Assembly (NCBI RefSeq): GCF_017874215.1
Contig: NZ_JAGGLB010000010.1
Span: 210,533-274,532 of the forward strand
Source of the DNA: Paenibacillus eucommiae
GTDB taxonomy: Bacteria; Bacillota; Bacilli; Paenibacillales; NBRC-103111
Direction of reading: 5' to 3'
DNA length: 64,000 bases
Part shown: in pieces, positions 34,061 through 42,604 of the stretch
Layout: every line of letters begins with the position of its first letter
Position numbering within the stretch: the first letter of the stretch is position 1
Translations under genes and position numbers: made by a program
The notes under the pieces: generated by a model
Told to the model about the DNA's origin: nothing
Database searches by the model: none
Seen by the model: the letters and a program-made list of their open reading frames with translations, nothing else

Positions 34061-34879
34061 TTACTTTACATCAAAATAGGCAACAATTTCATCCAAAAGT
34101 AAATTAGCCGCTTTGTAGCCTCCTGCCGAATTCCAAATGGCTTCATCTACTTGTACAACTTTGTTGTTTTTGGATACGTTCAAGTTTTTGAACAAAAAAT
34201 CCTTCATCCAGTCCTCTACCACTTTGGAAGCATCCGTCTTCCCGGCAGCTTCTGTCACGAAGTAGAATAAAACGTCTCCGTCCATTTGGGGTATCGTTTC
34301 TTTGGACATGACCTCGATAAAGGAGTCCTTGTCTTGGGAGGCGGGACGCGCAAAGCCCAGTTGGTTTAAAAGCACTCCCGAAAAGGTTTGCTTCTGATAA
34401 ATACGCACCTGCGAGGCGGAGAACCGTGCAACCGATACTTTGGTCTCAGCTATGCTGCCCAGTTTGGCCTTCACATCAGCAACACGCTTGTCGAAGTCGG
34501 CCATAGCCTTCTCTCCCTCTTCTTTCTTGTTCACTGCTTCCATATACAGCTTGAAGTTGATTTTCCAGTCACCTGCTAAATCTTCCGCGAATACAGTAGG
34601 AGCGATCTGCTTTAATTGCTCGTATATTTTCTCCTGTCTGACTTTATTCCCAATAATGAGATCCGGTTTAAGACTGGCGATCAGTTCAATATTCGGTTGT
34701 AATTCATCCCCCACAGTAGTAACATCCTGCATATCTGCTTTAATGTGATCATACCAGGGATCTCCAATCCACGATTGGACGGCACCAACTGGTTTAATCC
34801 CGACTGCAAGAAGGGCCACAGTGCCTTCGTTAGTCAAAATCACAACACGTTCAGGAGTTCCTTTGAGCTTCCAACACGG
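34061..34879 (-). pseudogene. Siderophore ABC-transporter binding protein, 3' part (split by IS200/IS605)
   Basis: Codes KLKGTPERVV then ILTNEGTVALLAVGIKPVGA and onward through PNIELIASLKPDLIIGN to the stop, as in YfiY/FhuD-like iron-siderophore lipoproteins. The signal peptide and first strand are absent. The missing in-frame piece APVATDLPSAEAPRVIKHAM lies on the far side of the insertion at 36348-36425, so one gene has been split by about 1.47 kb carrying tnpB. The extreme 5' end (lipobox) is not found even beyond that fragment. It precedes the broken permease genes in the same operon. Confidence 0.88.
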
Positions 34880-34993
34880 TTAAATTTGCGGGATTCTTAG
34901 CTAGTTAACGCACGCAGGCCATTTCTGTTTTGTGCAGACTGCTAAGTGAAGAGCTAGCTCATTAGCTCGTCCTAGATCAGAGCTTATAGCTAT

Positions 34994-36058
34994 CTAGGCT
35001 GATAGACTGTTACCATCTATCCCAGGTTGGCGCATGATATTGATTGCCCCAACTCTGTCGCGATGTGCGTGGAATCCGCATGAACACTGATACATTCGAT
35101 CCCTTGCCTTATTTCGCTTTGCGCATGCGGGGCAGGTTTGCGAAGTGTAGGCTGGGTTCACTTCGACAACTCGGATGCCCGCTAAGGCCGCTTTGTAGGC
35201 GATAAACAGGAGCAATTGATGAAACGTCCAGTTATGCAGATGCTTTGCGTTTTTACGACTTGTTCTTGTCGCCTGGCGAATGTTCGTTAGCTTTTCGATC
35301 TTGATGACTGATACTTGTTGTTCTATCGCCGTGTTCACGATCTTCCTGCTGATTTTGTGGTTTTGGTCCATCATGTAGCGATGTTCCTTATTCTGCTGCT
35401 TGCGGATCGCAGATATTTTTTTCTGCTTGCCCATCTTTCTTCGGCGCACTTGATATTTGCGGCGCATGAACTTGTTCTGCCTGCCGTTGCCGGCAAACTG
35501 TGTCTTTCCTGTGGATGTGACAATGACGGCAGGGACTTTTAATCCCAGGTCAATGCCCATCGTGACGTCGCCCATTGTTGATTCCGTCCTTTTTTCAACC
35601 GAAATTTGAACGTACCACTTGCCCGACTTCTCGACGATTTTTAAGAGTCCCAGCTTTCCGCTTGACAGCAAGCCTTGCTCTCGCTGCGTTATATGTGCCG
35701 AAATGGTTATCCTCCGCACATTTCCGTCTATCATGAAGGGGATGGAAACGGCATCCTCTCCAAACGAATAGTTTTGATTGTTCACGTAGTAGGCTCTGCG
35801 CTTGAGAATCGGACGTTTGCCTTGCTTCTTCATCTTTTTATGGATGCTTCGCGCATCTCGAATAGCTTGGTTCCTAACTGCGGAAGGCAGATTGGCCTTG
35901 ATATCTTTGGATGTCAGCTTTGGAAAGACGCCCGATGCTTCAGCTTGTTCGGTTAGCAGATTGACCGTTTGGATATATTCATTTCCCGCCTCCTTCAATA
36001 AAGAAGGATCGCTTGGGAATATACGTATTTGAACGGTTATCGTTTGCATAGAGTTCAC
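34994..36058 (-). CDS. tnpB: TnpB: IS200/IS605 RNA-guided endonuclease
   Basis: A 354-residue TnpB, ancestor-type of Cas12. The RuvC site is complete: first Asp in TMGIDLGLKVPAVIV, Glu in VIKIEKLTNIR and the last Asp in FHAHRDRVGAINI. A four-Cys zinc finger is seen as TCPACAKRN with CSCGF. The N-terminal WED/REC-like part is short but intact. Known TnpBs cleave at sites matching a guide RNA (omegaRNA) made from the 3' end of the element; here that would lie in about 34860-35000. ATG 36058 overlaps the end of the tnpA remnant. Because tnpA is broken, it is either a relic or kept active with help from tnpA elsewhere. Confidence 0.92.
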   Translation of the reverse strand: MNSMQTITVQIRIFPSDPSLLKEAGNEYIQTVNLLTEQAEASGVFPKLTSKDIKANLPSAVRNQAIRDARSIHKKMKKQGKRPILKRRAYYVNNQNYSFGEDAVSIPFMIDGNVRRITISAHITQREQGLLSSGKLGLLKIVEKSGKWYVQISVEKRTESTMGDVTMGIDLGLKVPAVIVTSTGKTQFAGNGRQNKFMRRKYQVRRRKMGKQKKISAIRKQQNKEHRYMMDQNHKISRKIVNTAIEQQVSVIKIEKLTNIRQATRTSRKNAKHLHNWTFHQLLLFIAYKAALAGIRVVEVNPAYTSQTCPACAKRNKARDRMYQCSCGFHAHRDRVGAINIMRQPGIDGNSLSA

Positions 36059-36330
36059 CCCCTTATCTTTTGTTCTTCAACATAGCGTTTGATCGTTTCA
36101 CTGGATATGTGCCCTGCCGTACTGGCCAAATAGGAACGAGTCCAAAGGCTTGGCAAGTGCTTCAAATGTTGGTTTTGTTGACGCAAGTGCCGCGAAGTTG
36201 ATTCTTTCAACTTGGCCATAATGTCCTCTGGAGCATCTGTCGGCATACTCTCTCCCCACATTCCAATTGTATCCATTCACATTTACAAATGCAACGATAA
36301 CATGAAAACATATATGACTTTTCACCAGTC
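36058..36330 (-). pseudogene. tnpA remnant (IS200/IS605 Y1 transposase, 5' part lost)
   Basis: The frame ending at 36058 reads SMPTDAPEDIMAKLKESTSR, LPSLWTRSYLASTAGHISSE and TIKRYVEEQK, the C-terminal half of an IS605-type TnpA including the Tyr-bearing helix. The N-terminal half with the His-hydrophobic-His site (DHVH) is missing; upstream only about 90 bases of out-of-frame sequence remain. It cannot be an active transposase. Confidence 0.8.
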
Positions 36331-36347
36331 TTAAAATATCCCTCGTC

Positions 36348-36425
36348 CATAGCGTGTTTAATCACTCGTGGTGCTTCAGCAGAAGGTAAATCGGTTGCCA
36401 CTGGCGCCGTTTTCCCCAGTTTCAG
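36348..36425 (-). pseudogene. 5' fragment of the split siderophore-binding protein gene
   Basis: Encodes LKLGKTAPVATDLPSAEAPR VIKHAM in the same strand as the 3' part; in related proteins such a stretch ends directly before the GTPERVV strand. A TGA stands just upstream, so the signal-peptide segment is lost or rearranged too. Confidence 0.7.
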
Positions 36426-36586
36426 TCAGCCCTATTCAGAGCAAAAAACGGATCTAATGAGCCTGTCGATTTCGATTCACTATTAGCAAATCAAATCTTA
36501 ACTGAAATCGATCAAAACTCACCTCTCAGCAGTCTCGGAAAGATTCCCCTCCCTTTGTAGGTCAGTTGACTCTAACCATAGTAAAA

Positions 36587-36776
36587 CCTGCAGATTTCAG
36601 GCTGTTGAGAAACCCCCTGTTTTTAATCAACGCTGAAAAAAAAGAAAAATCCGTCCGAAAACAGGGCTCTAAGATCGTTTTAAATCGATTTTTCTTTTAA
36701 AAGATGAGTTCCCCCACATCTTATTTGATCTGAAGGCAATGTTCAAATACTTTCTCAACAGCCTGAGATTTGCAGG
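36587..36776. mobile_element. 190-bp MITE-like element with 26-bp terminal inverted repeats
   Basis: CCTGCAGATTTCAGGCTGTT (from 36587, to 36612 GAGAAA) is repeated inverted at 36751-36776 with two mismatches. Two interleaved stems lie inside: CCCTGTTTT (36615)/AAAACAGGG (36658) and AAAGAAAAATC (36641)/GATTTTTCTTT (36687), a pseudoknot-like or alternative-pairing layout. No coding frame. Probably the deleted remains of an insertion sequence. Confidence 0.75.
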
Positions 36777-36806
36777 AATTTCCTTTAAAAGGTTCTTTTA
36801 GGCAAC

Positions 36807-36840
36807 AAAAAGATGTACAATCGCAATTGCATCTTTTTTT
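36807..36840. terminator. AAAAAGATG/CATCTTTTT hairpin in a gene-free stretch
   Basis: A short stem ending in seven T on the plus strand could act as a terminator in either direction. The rest of 36840-37119 has an AATCCCCTTT/AAAGGGGATC pair and a four-unit CCTATG run (37036-37062) but no gene I can support. Confidence 0.45.
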
Positions 36841-37119
36841 GCCCCCATGGCAGGTTGGAGCCTTATCGACCTGTACTTTTTTGCACAAAAAAATCCCCTT
36901 TCAAGCAAAAGTGTCCAGGATTCATGAAACCCATGAATTTGCACACGCTCCGCCTAAAGGGGATCTCAACACAACATCTACCTATTATTTAAGATTTATG
37001 TTAATAGCATTTTACCTTATTTCTATACTTTTACCTATGCCTATGCCTATGCCTATGCCTATGACTGTATCTATACTTGTACCCGTATCTTCTATATCTA
37101 TATCATATCCAAAAGAAAT

Positions 37120-37695
37120 CTATGAGGCCGTCTCTTCTTCAACTTCCTCATGAACAACTTTGATCTGAATCATGACAGCATTCGAATCCGTCAGCACTTC
37201 AATTCCATCCTGGAAAATCAGGTCGGAAACGAGAAGCTGGTCGCCAGCGTCCAGGCCGCTAATGTCCACTTCCATGGAAGTTGGCAGATCTCCAGGCATG
37301 CAGCGGACTTCTACTTCATACATCTCAATCTGCAGCACCCCACCGGCTTTCACACCAAGTGCATCTCCTGAGAAATGGATGGTCACTTTGCTATCCATGC
37401 TTTGCGTCATGTTCACATGATGAAAGTCGATATGCAGCAATTTGCCCGACAAGGTTTCCCTTTGGATGTTCTGAACAAGAACTGGAACCACTTTTTCATC
37501 AGAGGTTTTGCCTTGAAGAATAGCCCGCGGATTTTTTTTCAAAATGTCCAATATTTCTTTCTCATTAACTTCTACGGACAAAGTCTCTTTACCAACTCCG
37601 TACAACACCGCCGGAATACGTCCCTGTTTTCTTGCTTGATTGATTTGGGCTTTTGTCTCGCCAGTGCGCTTGTTTAGTTGAATGGACTTATTCAT
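37120..37695 (-). CDS. ctc: Ribosomal protein bL25 / general stress protein Ctc
   Basis: A 191-residue bL25 of the long Ctc type, which binds 5S rRNA in the central protuberance of the 50S subunit and is stress-induced in Bacillus. N-terminal L25 domain: RTGETKAQINQARKQGRIPA, VLYGVGKETLSVEVNEKE, LLHIDFHHVN; C-terminal TL5-like beta domain: GVLQIEMYEVEVRCMPGDLP and LLVSDLIFQDGIEVL, ending in an acidic tail EEVEEETAS. GAGCGGGA precedes the ATG at 37695. Single gene downstream of the DUF1861 gene; in B. subtilis ctc stands next to other housekeeping genes, so this location differs. Confidence 0.92.
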   Translation of the reverse strand: MNKSIQLNKRTGETKAQINQARKQGRIPAVLYGVGKETLSVEVNEKEILDILKKNPRAILQGKTSDEKVVPVLVQNIQRETLSGKLLHIDFHHVNMTQSMDSKVTIHFSGDALGVKAGGVLQIEMYEVEVRCMPGDLPTSMEVDISGLDAGDQLLVSDLIFQDGIEVLTDSNAVMIQIKVVHEEVEEETAS

Positions 37696-37761
37696 TTATT
37701 TAATTCCCGCTCTCTTTGACCATAAATTCTTGTCATCTCAATTATAACACGACCATAAAAT

Positions 37762-38715
37762 CTAGTCAAATTGTTCATATTCGATAAAAGGATCGGGAAT
37801 GTCAATCTGATAAGCCTCGGCATCACTAACACCAACGGATAGCACGGCTCGGCCATTGGCTGACCGTATAAGTCCACCGCTGAAAATAACATCCTCCAAC
37901 TCCGGTCGCTTGCCTGGGCCTATTGGAAAGTCAGTTCTTGCAGCAATAATTTTCATCGGCGTTTTCTCACAGGTTTCGGGGTTGATAGCGAAAGTCATCG
38001 CATAATAATGCTTGTTACCTAATATATCAAAACAGGCTATATGTCCTAGTACGCCGACGTGGCCATTACTCAGTAGATGCGCTTCGTTCGCACCGCCCCA
38101 CTCTTCAGGGACAAATTGGTCGCGAAGCATTTCAGCATCATTGAAGGTTTGCTCGCTCAGCTCATCCAGTGAATCGATAATCGTAAATCCGATCTGCCCT
38201 CTTCCGCCTCTTGCTCCTTGCGGCCTTGTAAATACGCCTACCCTGCCATCCGCAAGCTCGATGAGACGAATATCCTTCATCGTACCCGGACCTGACGAAA
38301 AGTGACATAACGAATCAATTTGAAAACCGCGATAAAACTGAGTGACCCATGACACAATTTTTTCCGGATTATCGGCTGCAGTGATGACTTCAACTCCGCC
38401 AATAATTAATTCACCCTTGATGATAGTCCAGCATGGATCCTGCAAATTATAAGTATGAGTATGTTCACGGGGAGTCCAAATATGATTGTTGTCGTATGTA
38501 AAAAAGAAGACTTGAGAGAACTCGCTATCCCGTTCCTCAACTCTTCCCAAGATCACTTCCTCCCCGTCGTACCGGAACGGGGCCGTTATATTATATACAT
38601 CCCTATGGCCAACCCCAGAGAAGCTTAGCTTCTCCACTTTCGTTGTGCGGGGGCTGGCATAAAATGTATCCAGAAGCTGTTTACAGGTTTCCGTTTTCCT
38701 CTGTTCTTTTGTCAT
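37762..38715 (-). CDS. DUF1861 five-bladed beta-propeller protein, GH130-like
   Basis: About 317 residues of the DUF1861 (MTP-1) family, predicted to fold as a five-bladed beta-propeller related to GH43/GH130 enzymes. Visible: SFSGVGHRDVYNITAPFRYD, ILGRVEERDSEFSQVFFF, GPGTMKDIRLIELADGRVGV and FSGGLIRSANGRAVLSVGVS. GH130 members phosphorolyse beta-mannosides, which fits the mannose-related genes alongside. ATG 38715 with GGAGG is chosen over 38745. It overlaps the end of the small regulator gene by 35 bases, forming a two-gene unit divergent from the GT4-ManC operon. Catalytic activity and substrate are inferred. Confidence 0.78.
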   Translation of the reverse strand: MTKEQRKTETCKQLLDTFYASPRTTKVEKLSFSGVGHRDVYNITAPFRYDGEEVILGRVEERDSEFSQVFFFTYDNNHIWTPREHTHTYNLQDPCWTIIKGELIIGGVEVITAADNPEKIVSWVTQFYRGFQIDSLCHFSSGPGTMKDIRLIELADGRVGVFTRPQGARGGRGQIGFTIIDSLDELSEQTFNDAEMLRDQFVPEEWGGANEAHLLSNGHVGVLGHIACFDILGNKHYYAMTFAINPETCEKTPMKIIAARTDFPIGPGKRPELEDVIFSGGLIRSANGRAVLSVGVSDAEAYQIDIPDPFIEYEQFD

Positions 38716-39031
38716 TACCGTCCTCCTGATGTTCAATCGATTCATCTATCTTTCCATCATTTTCTGCATCATTTTGTCCAGTATTTTCTCCAACATTTTC
38801 CGAACCATTGTCCTTAGCTATTTCTTCGATTCCAATGAGCTGTCCCGGCTGGACATTAAAGTACAGGCATAGCTTCAGCAGCAAATCCCTCGGATACTGT
38901 ACCATCTCATCTTTATACATGCGGCGAATGGAATCGAAGTGGTAATTAACATCTTTGGCAAGCTTGCGTATCGATAGTTTAGGATCATGATTTTCCATAA
39001 CTTCTTTTAATTTACTCCGTATGACTGGCAT
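38681..39031 (-). CDS. Small XRE-type HTH regulator with acidic Asn/Glu-rich tail
   Basis: A 116-residue protein with a compact YozG/HTH_26-like domain (LSIRKLAKDVNYHFDSIRRM then YPRDLLLKLCLYFNVQPGQL). A low-complexity tail of about 45 residues rich in Asn, Glu and Asp follows. GGAGGTG precedes the ATG. It is divergent from the GT4 gene, whose promoter lies 53 bases beyond its start, and overlaps the DUF1861 gene, so it probably controls the mannose locus. The effector is unknown. Confidence 0.82.
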   Translation of the reverse strand: MPVIRSKLKEVMENHDPKLSIRKLAKDVNYHFDSIRRMYKDEMVQYPRDLLLKLCLYFNVQPGQLIGIEEIAKDNGSENVGENTGQNDAENDGKIDESIEHQEDGNDKRTEENGNL

Positions 39032-39083
39032 ACATACACCTCCTACAATAATATATATGGAGAATGGCGGAGAGTCAATAAAA

Positions 39084-39112
39084 TTGACAAGAAAAAATGG
39101 TCATGTTATAGT
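39084..39112 (+). promoter_or_regulatory. Sigma-A promoter of the GT4-ManC operon
   Basis: TTGACA (39084-39089) and TATAGT (39107-39112) with a 17-base spacer, about 120 bases before the GT4 start. Confidence 0.8.
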
Positions 39113-39236
39113 TGGAGCAGGGAATGAATTTTGAATTTTCAGAAAATAAAATATGTACACGTCCAAAAGAAATAAAGCCCTCTTTATTTTCTTTTTTTTT
39201 TGCTAAAAATCCTGAACCAAGATGGAGGCTATTTAA

Positions 39237-40418
39237 ATGAAACATACAAGCAGCAATCGGAACGTCGTTTTCCTTGGAACCAGCCTGCCGAGAGAATGCG
39301 GTATCGCTACATTTACACAAGATTTATTAGACCAGTTTGAGCATATTCAAGGCTTCAATAAGCCTCGTATCATCGCTATCAACAACAACGAAACCTACAA
39401 CTATCAGGAGCAAGTGATGAGGGAAATTGACCAGCACAAGCTGTCGGATTACATAGCTACGGCTGATTATCTGAACTTGTCAGAAGTTGATCTTCTCGTT
39501 ATTCAGCACGAATTCGGTATTTATGGCGGGGAGAGCGGGGAATATTTGATTCCATTCGTTGAGAGATTAAGTATTCCATATATCGTTATTTTTCATACCG
39601 TATTAACAACGCCTTCTGCCAAGCAGCGGTACATCATGAATCGGGTTGCGGAGCTAAGTGTCAAAGTTGTCACGATGGCGCAGTCTACCGTCAAGGATTT
39701 GATCTCTATTTATGGCATTGATGCCACAAAAGTCGCTTTCATTCATCACGGAGTGCCTTATGTCAAAACCGAATCAAGATCGAAGCTTAAAGAACAATAT
39801 GGCTTTGCTGACCGGAAAATTTTATCAACCTTTGGCTTCCTAAGTCCTGGCAAGGGAATTGAATATAGCATAGAGGCCATGCGCGGAGTGGTCAAACAGC
39901 ATCCGGAGGCTCTTTATATCATTTTCGGAAAAACCCATCCGGTAGTCAAACAAGAAGCAGGCGAAGTATACAGACAAAAGCTAATGGGGCTTGTGAAAGA
40001 ATTTGATTTAAATCATAACGTTCTTTTCGTCGACAAGCTGTTGACACAGGTGGAAGTTATTGAATCGCTTGTTATGTCAGACATCTATATGACTCCTTAC
40101 TTAGGCAAGGATCAAGCTGTTAGCGGTACTTTGGCGTACGGAGTCGGTTACGGCAGGGTCATTATTTCCACGCCTTACCGGTATGCTGAGGAGATGCTGG
40201 CAAAGGGCAGGGGCTTATTGGCCAATTTCCGCGATTCCGCCTCTCTGGAAGCTCGCATCCTCCAACTGCTGGATAATCCTGCAAAAGTAAAAGAAATGGA
40301 AGATCGCACATTAGAGCTCGGAAAAACGATGCTGTGGAAGGAAATCGCCAAAACCTATGCAGCCTTGTTCCAGGAGAAAATAAAGAGTTCAGAATTAGCT
40401 AACAGGAGTGTGATTTAA
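39237..40418 (+). CDS. GT4-family glycosyltransferase (mannosyltransferase-like)
   Basis: A 393-residue GT-B retaining glycosyltransferase. N-terminal FLGTSLPRECGIATFTQDLL and VIQHEFGIYGGESGEYLIPF, C-terminal ILSTFGFLSPGKGIEYSIEA and MTPYLGKDQAVSGTLAYGVG, where the family EX7E region is modified. ATG follows GGAGG by eight bases. Its stop overlaps the next start (TAATG), and ManC is third, so GDP-mannose is the likely donor. Proteins of this type are often fused to the domain encoded by the next gene; here the two are separate. The acceptor is unknown. Confidence 0.85.
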   Translation: MKHTSSNRNVVFLGTSLPRECGIATFTQDLLDQFEHIQGFNKPRIIAINNNETYNYQEQVMREIDQHKLSDYIATADYLNLSEVDLLVIQHEFGIYGGESGEYLIPFVERLSIPYIVIFHTVLTTPSAKQRYIMNRVAELSVKVVTMAQSTVKDLISIYGIDATKVAFIHHGVPYVKTESRSKLKEQYGFADRKILSTFGFLSPGKGIEYSIEAMRGVVKQHPEALYIIFGKTHPVVKQEAGEVYRQKLMGLVKEFDLNHNVLFVDKLLTQVEVIESLVMSDIYMTPYLGKDQAVSGTLAYGVGYGRVIISTPYRYAEEMLAKGRGLLANFRDSASLEARILQLLDNPAKVKEMEDRTLELGKTMLWKEIAKTYAALFQEKIKSSELANRSVI

Positions 40419-41524
40419 TGGAAGTAGAAACGATACTAAAGTACAAATCCGATTATTTACGCAGGCTTACTGACGATACAGGAATTTTTCAGCATACCAA
40501 GTTTGGAGTTCCCGACCGCTCAAAAGGCTACACGACAGATGACAACGCACGGGCATTAATCGCAGCCGTCTTATTGTACAAAAACAGCAAAGATTCAGTC
40601 ACATTGGACCTTATCCATACTTATATTTCCTTCATTCATCACGCACAAAATACAGACGGCAACTTTAGAAATTTCATGGATTATAATCGTTCATTTATTG
40701 AGGATAGCGGCTCCGAAGATTGTCAGGGACGCACGTTATGGGCACTTGGATTCGCGCTCTCCCACTCCTCAATCCTACCCGATAATTTGCTTAACACCTG
40801 CCGTTATTTAATGAATCAGGCATTACCACACATTCATGCGCTCGGTTCTCCTCGTGCCGGAGCCTATGCCATCATCGGTCTAAGCTACTTGATAGACACC
40901 CCTGATGCTTTAACTTACTCCTTTCCTTATCTCCATACGCCAAGCACCGCGGAAGAGAAAGCTTTTCTGCCCAGAGCCATCATCATCGAGCTGATCGAAC
41001 AGATTGCCGTCCGGCTGCACAATCAATATACCCGCAACAAGGGGAACGGTTGGAATTGGTTTGAAAACAGCCTTACCTACGGAAATTCCATGCTGCCATG
41101 GGCACTATTAAAAGCATTTCGTATTTCAAATAAAGCCAGCTTAAAAGAAACAGCCAAGGAAAGCTTGGATTTCCTGGCATCCAAAACCTTCTCTAAAGAA
41201 GGCTATTATAAGCCGATTGGCAGCCACGGCTGGCTGCTGCGAGACGGCACGGCCGCTCCTTACGACGAACAGCCGATTGAAGCATGTGAGATGCTTCTTG
41301 CATGTAAAGAGGCGGCTATGGTACTCCAAGATTCTGCTTATCTGAAGCAGGCAGCCTTATGCTATGAATGGTACGCAGGACGTAATTCAATAAACACTCC
41401 CCTGATTGATCCGCAAACCGGGGCGTGCTATGACGGCATTCATAGTACGGGGTTAAACCTGAATCAAGGCTCAGAAAGCATTATTTCTTTCTCTATCGCT
41501 CATTTGGTGATGCATCATGAATAA
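40418..41524 (+). CDS. (alpha/alpha)-barrel glycoside-processing protein paired with GT4
   Basis: A 368-residue all-helical protein. It reads FQHTKFGVPDRSKGYTTDDN, ARALIAAVLLY, FRNFMDYNRSFIEDSGSEDC and GRTLWALGFAL, then GNGWNWFENSLTYGNSMLPW and later DGTAAPYDEQPIEACEML. The paired aromatic and acidic residues on barrel loops resemble glycosidases or phosphorylases of the (alpha/alpha)6 class; in many bacteria this module is the C-terminal half of a GT4 fusion. Overlaps with both neighbours (ATGA at the ManC start) show tight co-expression. Catalysis is unproven; a role in making or trimming a mannoside is inferred. Confidence 0.7.
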   Translation: MEVETILKYKSDYLRRLTDDTGIFQHTKFGVPDRSKGYTTDDNARALIAAVLLYKNSKDSVTLDLIHTYISFIHHAQNTDGNFRNFMDYNRSFIEDSGSEDCQGRTLWALGFALSHSSILPDNLLNTCRYLMNQALPHIHALGSPRAGAYAIIGLSYLIDTPDALTYSFPYLHTPSTAEEKAFLPRAIIIELIEQIAVRLHNQYTRNKGNGWNWFENSLTYGNSMLPWALLKAFRISNKASLKETAKESLDFLASKTFSKEGYYKPIGSHGWLLRDGTAAPYDEQPIEACEMLLACKEAAMVLQDSAYLKQAALCYEWYAGRNSINTPLIDPQTGACYDGIHSTGLNLNQGSESIISFSIAHLVMHHE

Positions 41525-42596
41525 ATTTGCTACTATCCTTGCAGGCGGGGGCGGAACCCGCTTCTGGCCGCTGTCCAGACAAGAAACTCCTAAACAGCTT
41601 CTAAATATTAGCGGAAACGATATTATGTTAAACGATACCATCGAAAGATTCAAAGGCATTATTCCTCAGGAAAATACAGTCATCGTGACGAATCGCTCTC
41701 AAGCCGTATTGCTGGAAAGCATTATGCATAGCAGCGTGTCCAAGCACAATATTTTGATTGAGCCCGTTGCTCGCAACACGGCTGCAAGCATACTTTTTGC
41801 GGCGTTATCCATAGAAAAATCCCACGGCGATTCTTTAATGGTCGTGCTGCCTTCCGATCATCATATAACGGATGAAGAACAATTCCGGCTCACGCTGGAC
41901 GAAGCCTGCACGGTAGCCATGGAGTCGGACAAAATCGTAACCATCGGCATTAAGCCTACATTCGCTTCTACCGGCTACGGCTATATTGCTTTTGACAAAG
42001 AGCCTATCGCCTCCCGTCCTGTGGCCGTATACGAAGTAGCGGAATTCGTAGAAAAACCAAACTTCCAGAAAGCCCAAGGCTATCTGTCGTCAGGCAATTA
42101 CTTATGGAACAGCGGTATCTTCATCTGGAAAACATCCGTGATTATCGACAACTTCAAACGTTATCTGCCACGGCTGTATAAGACCATGCTGCCCATCAGC
42201 GTTTATTTGGGTACAGAACAGGAAGAGGAAATCATTAATCAGATTTATCCGACGCTGCAAAACATTTCAATTGATTACGGCATACTGGAGCGCTCTGATG
42301 AAGTCGTTGTTCTGTCTGGTCAATTTGGCTGGAATGATATCGGAAGCTGGGATGCGTTAGGTGCGATCTTCCCTCCAGATCAATCAGGCAACATTATAAA
42401 AGCAAATCATATGGGCATAGACACCCGCAATTCAATCATATATGGAAATGGCAGACTCATCACGACAATAGGAGTAGACGGCTTCATCATAGCGGACACC
42501 GACGATGCCCTATTAATCTGTCCCAAGGACGACGCGCAAGCTGTCAAAGAAATCGTTGAGCTGCTGAAGGAGAAGGGAATGACCGAATATATTTAG
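41517..42596 (+). CDS. manC: Mannose-1-phosphate guanylyltransferase
   Basis: A 359-residue nucleotidyltransferase making GDP-mannose from mannose-1-phosphate and GTP. Signature ATILAGGGGTRFWPLSRQET then PKQLL at the N-terminus, EPVARNTAASILFA, VLPSDHHI, FVEKPNFQKA and NSGIFIWKTSV, ending SIDYGILERSDEVVVLSG. It lacks the C-terminal phosphomannose isomerase domain of bifunctional ManC. It overlaps the preceding gene and is the last in the operon; it probably supplies GDP-mannose to the GT4 enzyme encoded first. Confidence 0.92.
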   Translation: MNKFATILAGGGGTRFWPLSRQETPKQLLNISGNDIMLNDTIERFKGIIPQENTVIVTNRSQAVLLESIMHSSVSKHNILIEPVARNTAASILFAALSIEKSHGDSLMVVLPSDHHITDEEQFRLTLDEACTVAMESDKIVTIGIKPTFASTGYGYIAFDKEPIASRPVAVYEVAEFVEKPNFQKAQGYLSSGNYLWNSGIFIWKTSVIIDNFKRYLPRLYKTMLPISVYLGTEQEEEIINQIYPTLQNISIDYGILERSDEVVVLSGQFGWNDIGSWDALGAIFPPDQSGNIIKANHMGIDTRNSIIYGNGRLITTIGVDGFIIADTDDALLICPKDDAQAVKEIVELLKEKGMTEYI

Positions 42597-42604
42597 AAAT
42601 ATGC

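Larger units (their letters stand above)
34870..36348 (-). mobile_element. IS200/IS605-type element inserted in a siderophore-binding protein gene
   Basis: The element lies between the two in-frame halves of the binding-protein gene (KHAM at 36348 and KLKGTPERVV from 34870). It carries an intact tnpB and a broken tnpA and no terminal inverted repeats, as usual for this family. Exact ends were not resolved; the right end includes 34870-34993, with a palindromic GCTAGTTAAC/CTAGCTC-rich region expected of the subterminal hairpin and omegaRNA. Confidence 0.8.

Noticed and set aside
36770..37153. 127-codon plus-strand ORF with repeated Met-Pro
   Set aside because: It has no ribosome site, crosses a hairpin and a CCTATG microsatellite, runs into the antisense of ctc, and shows no protein-like composition.
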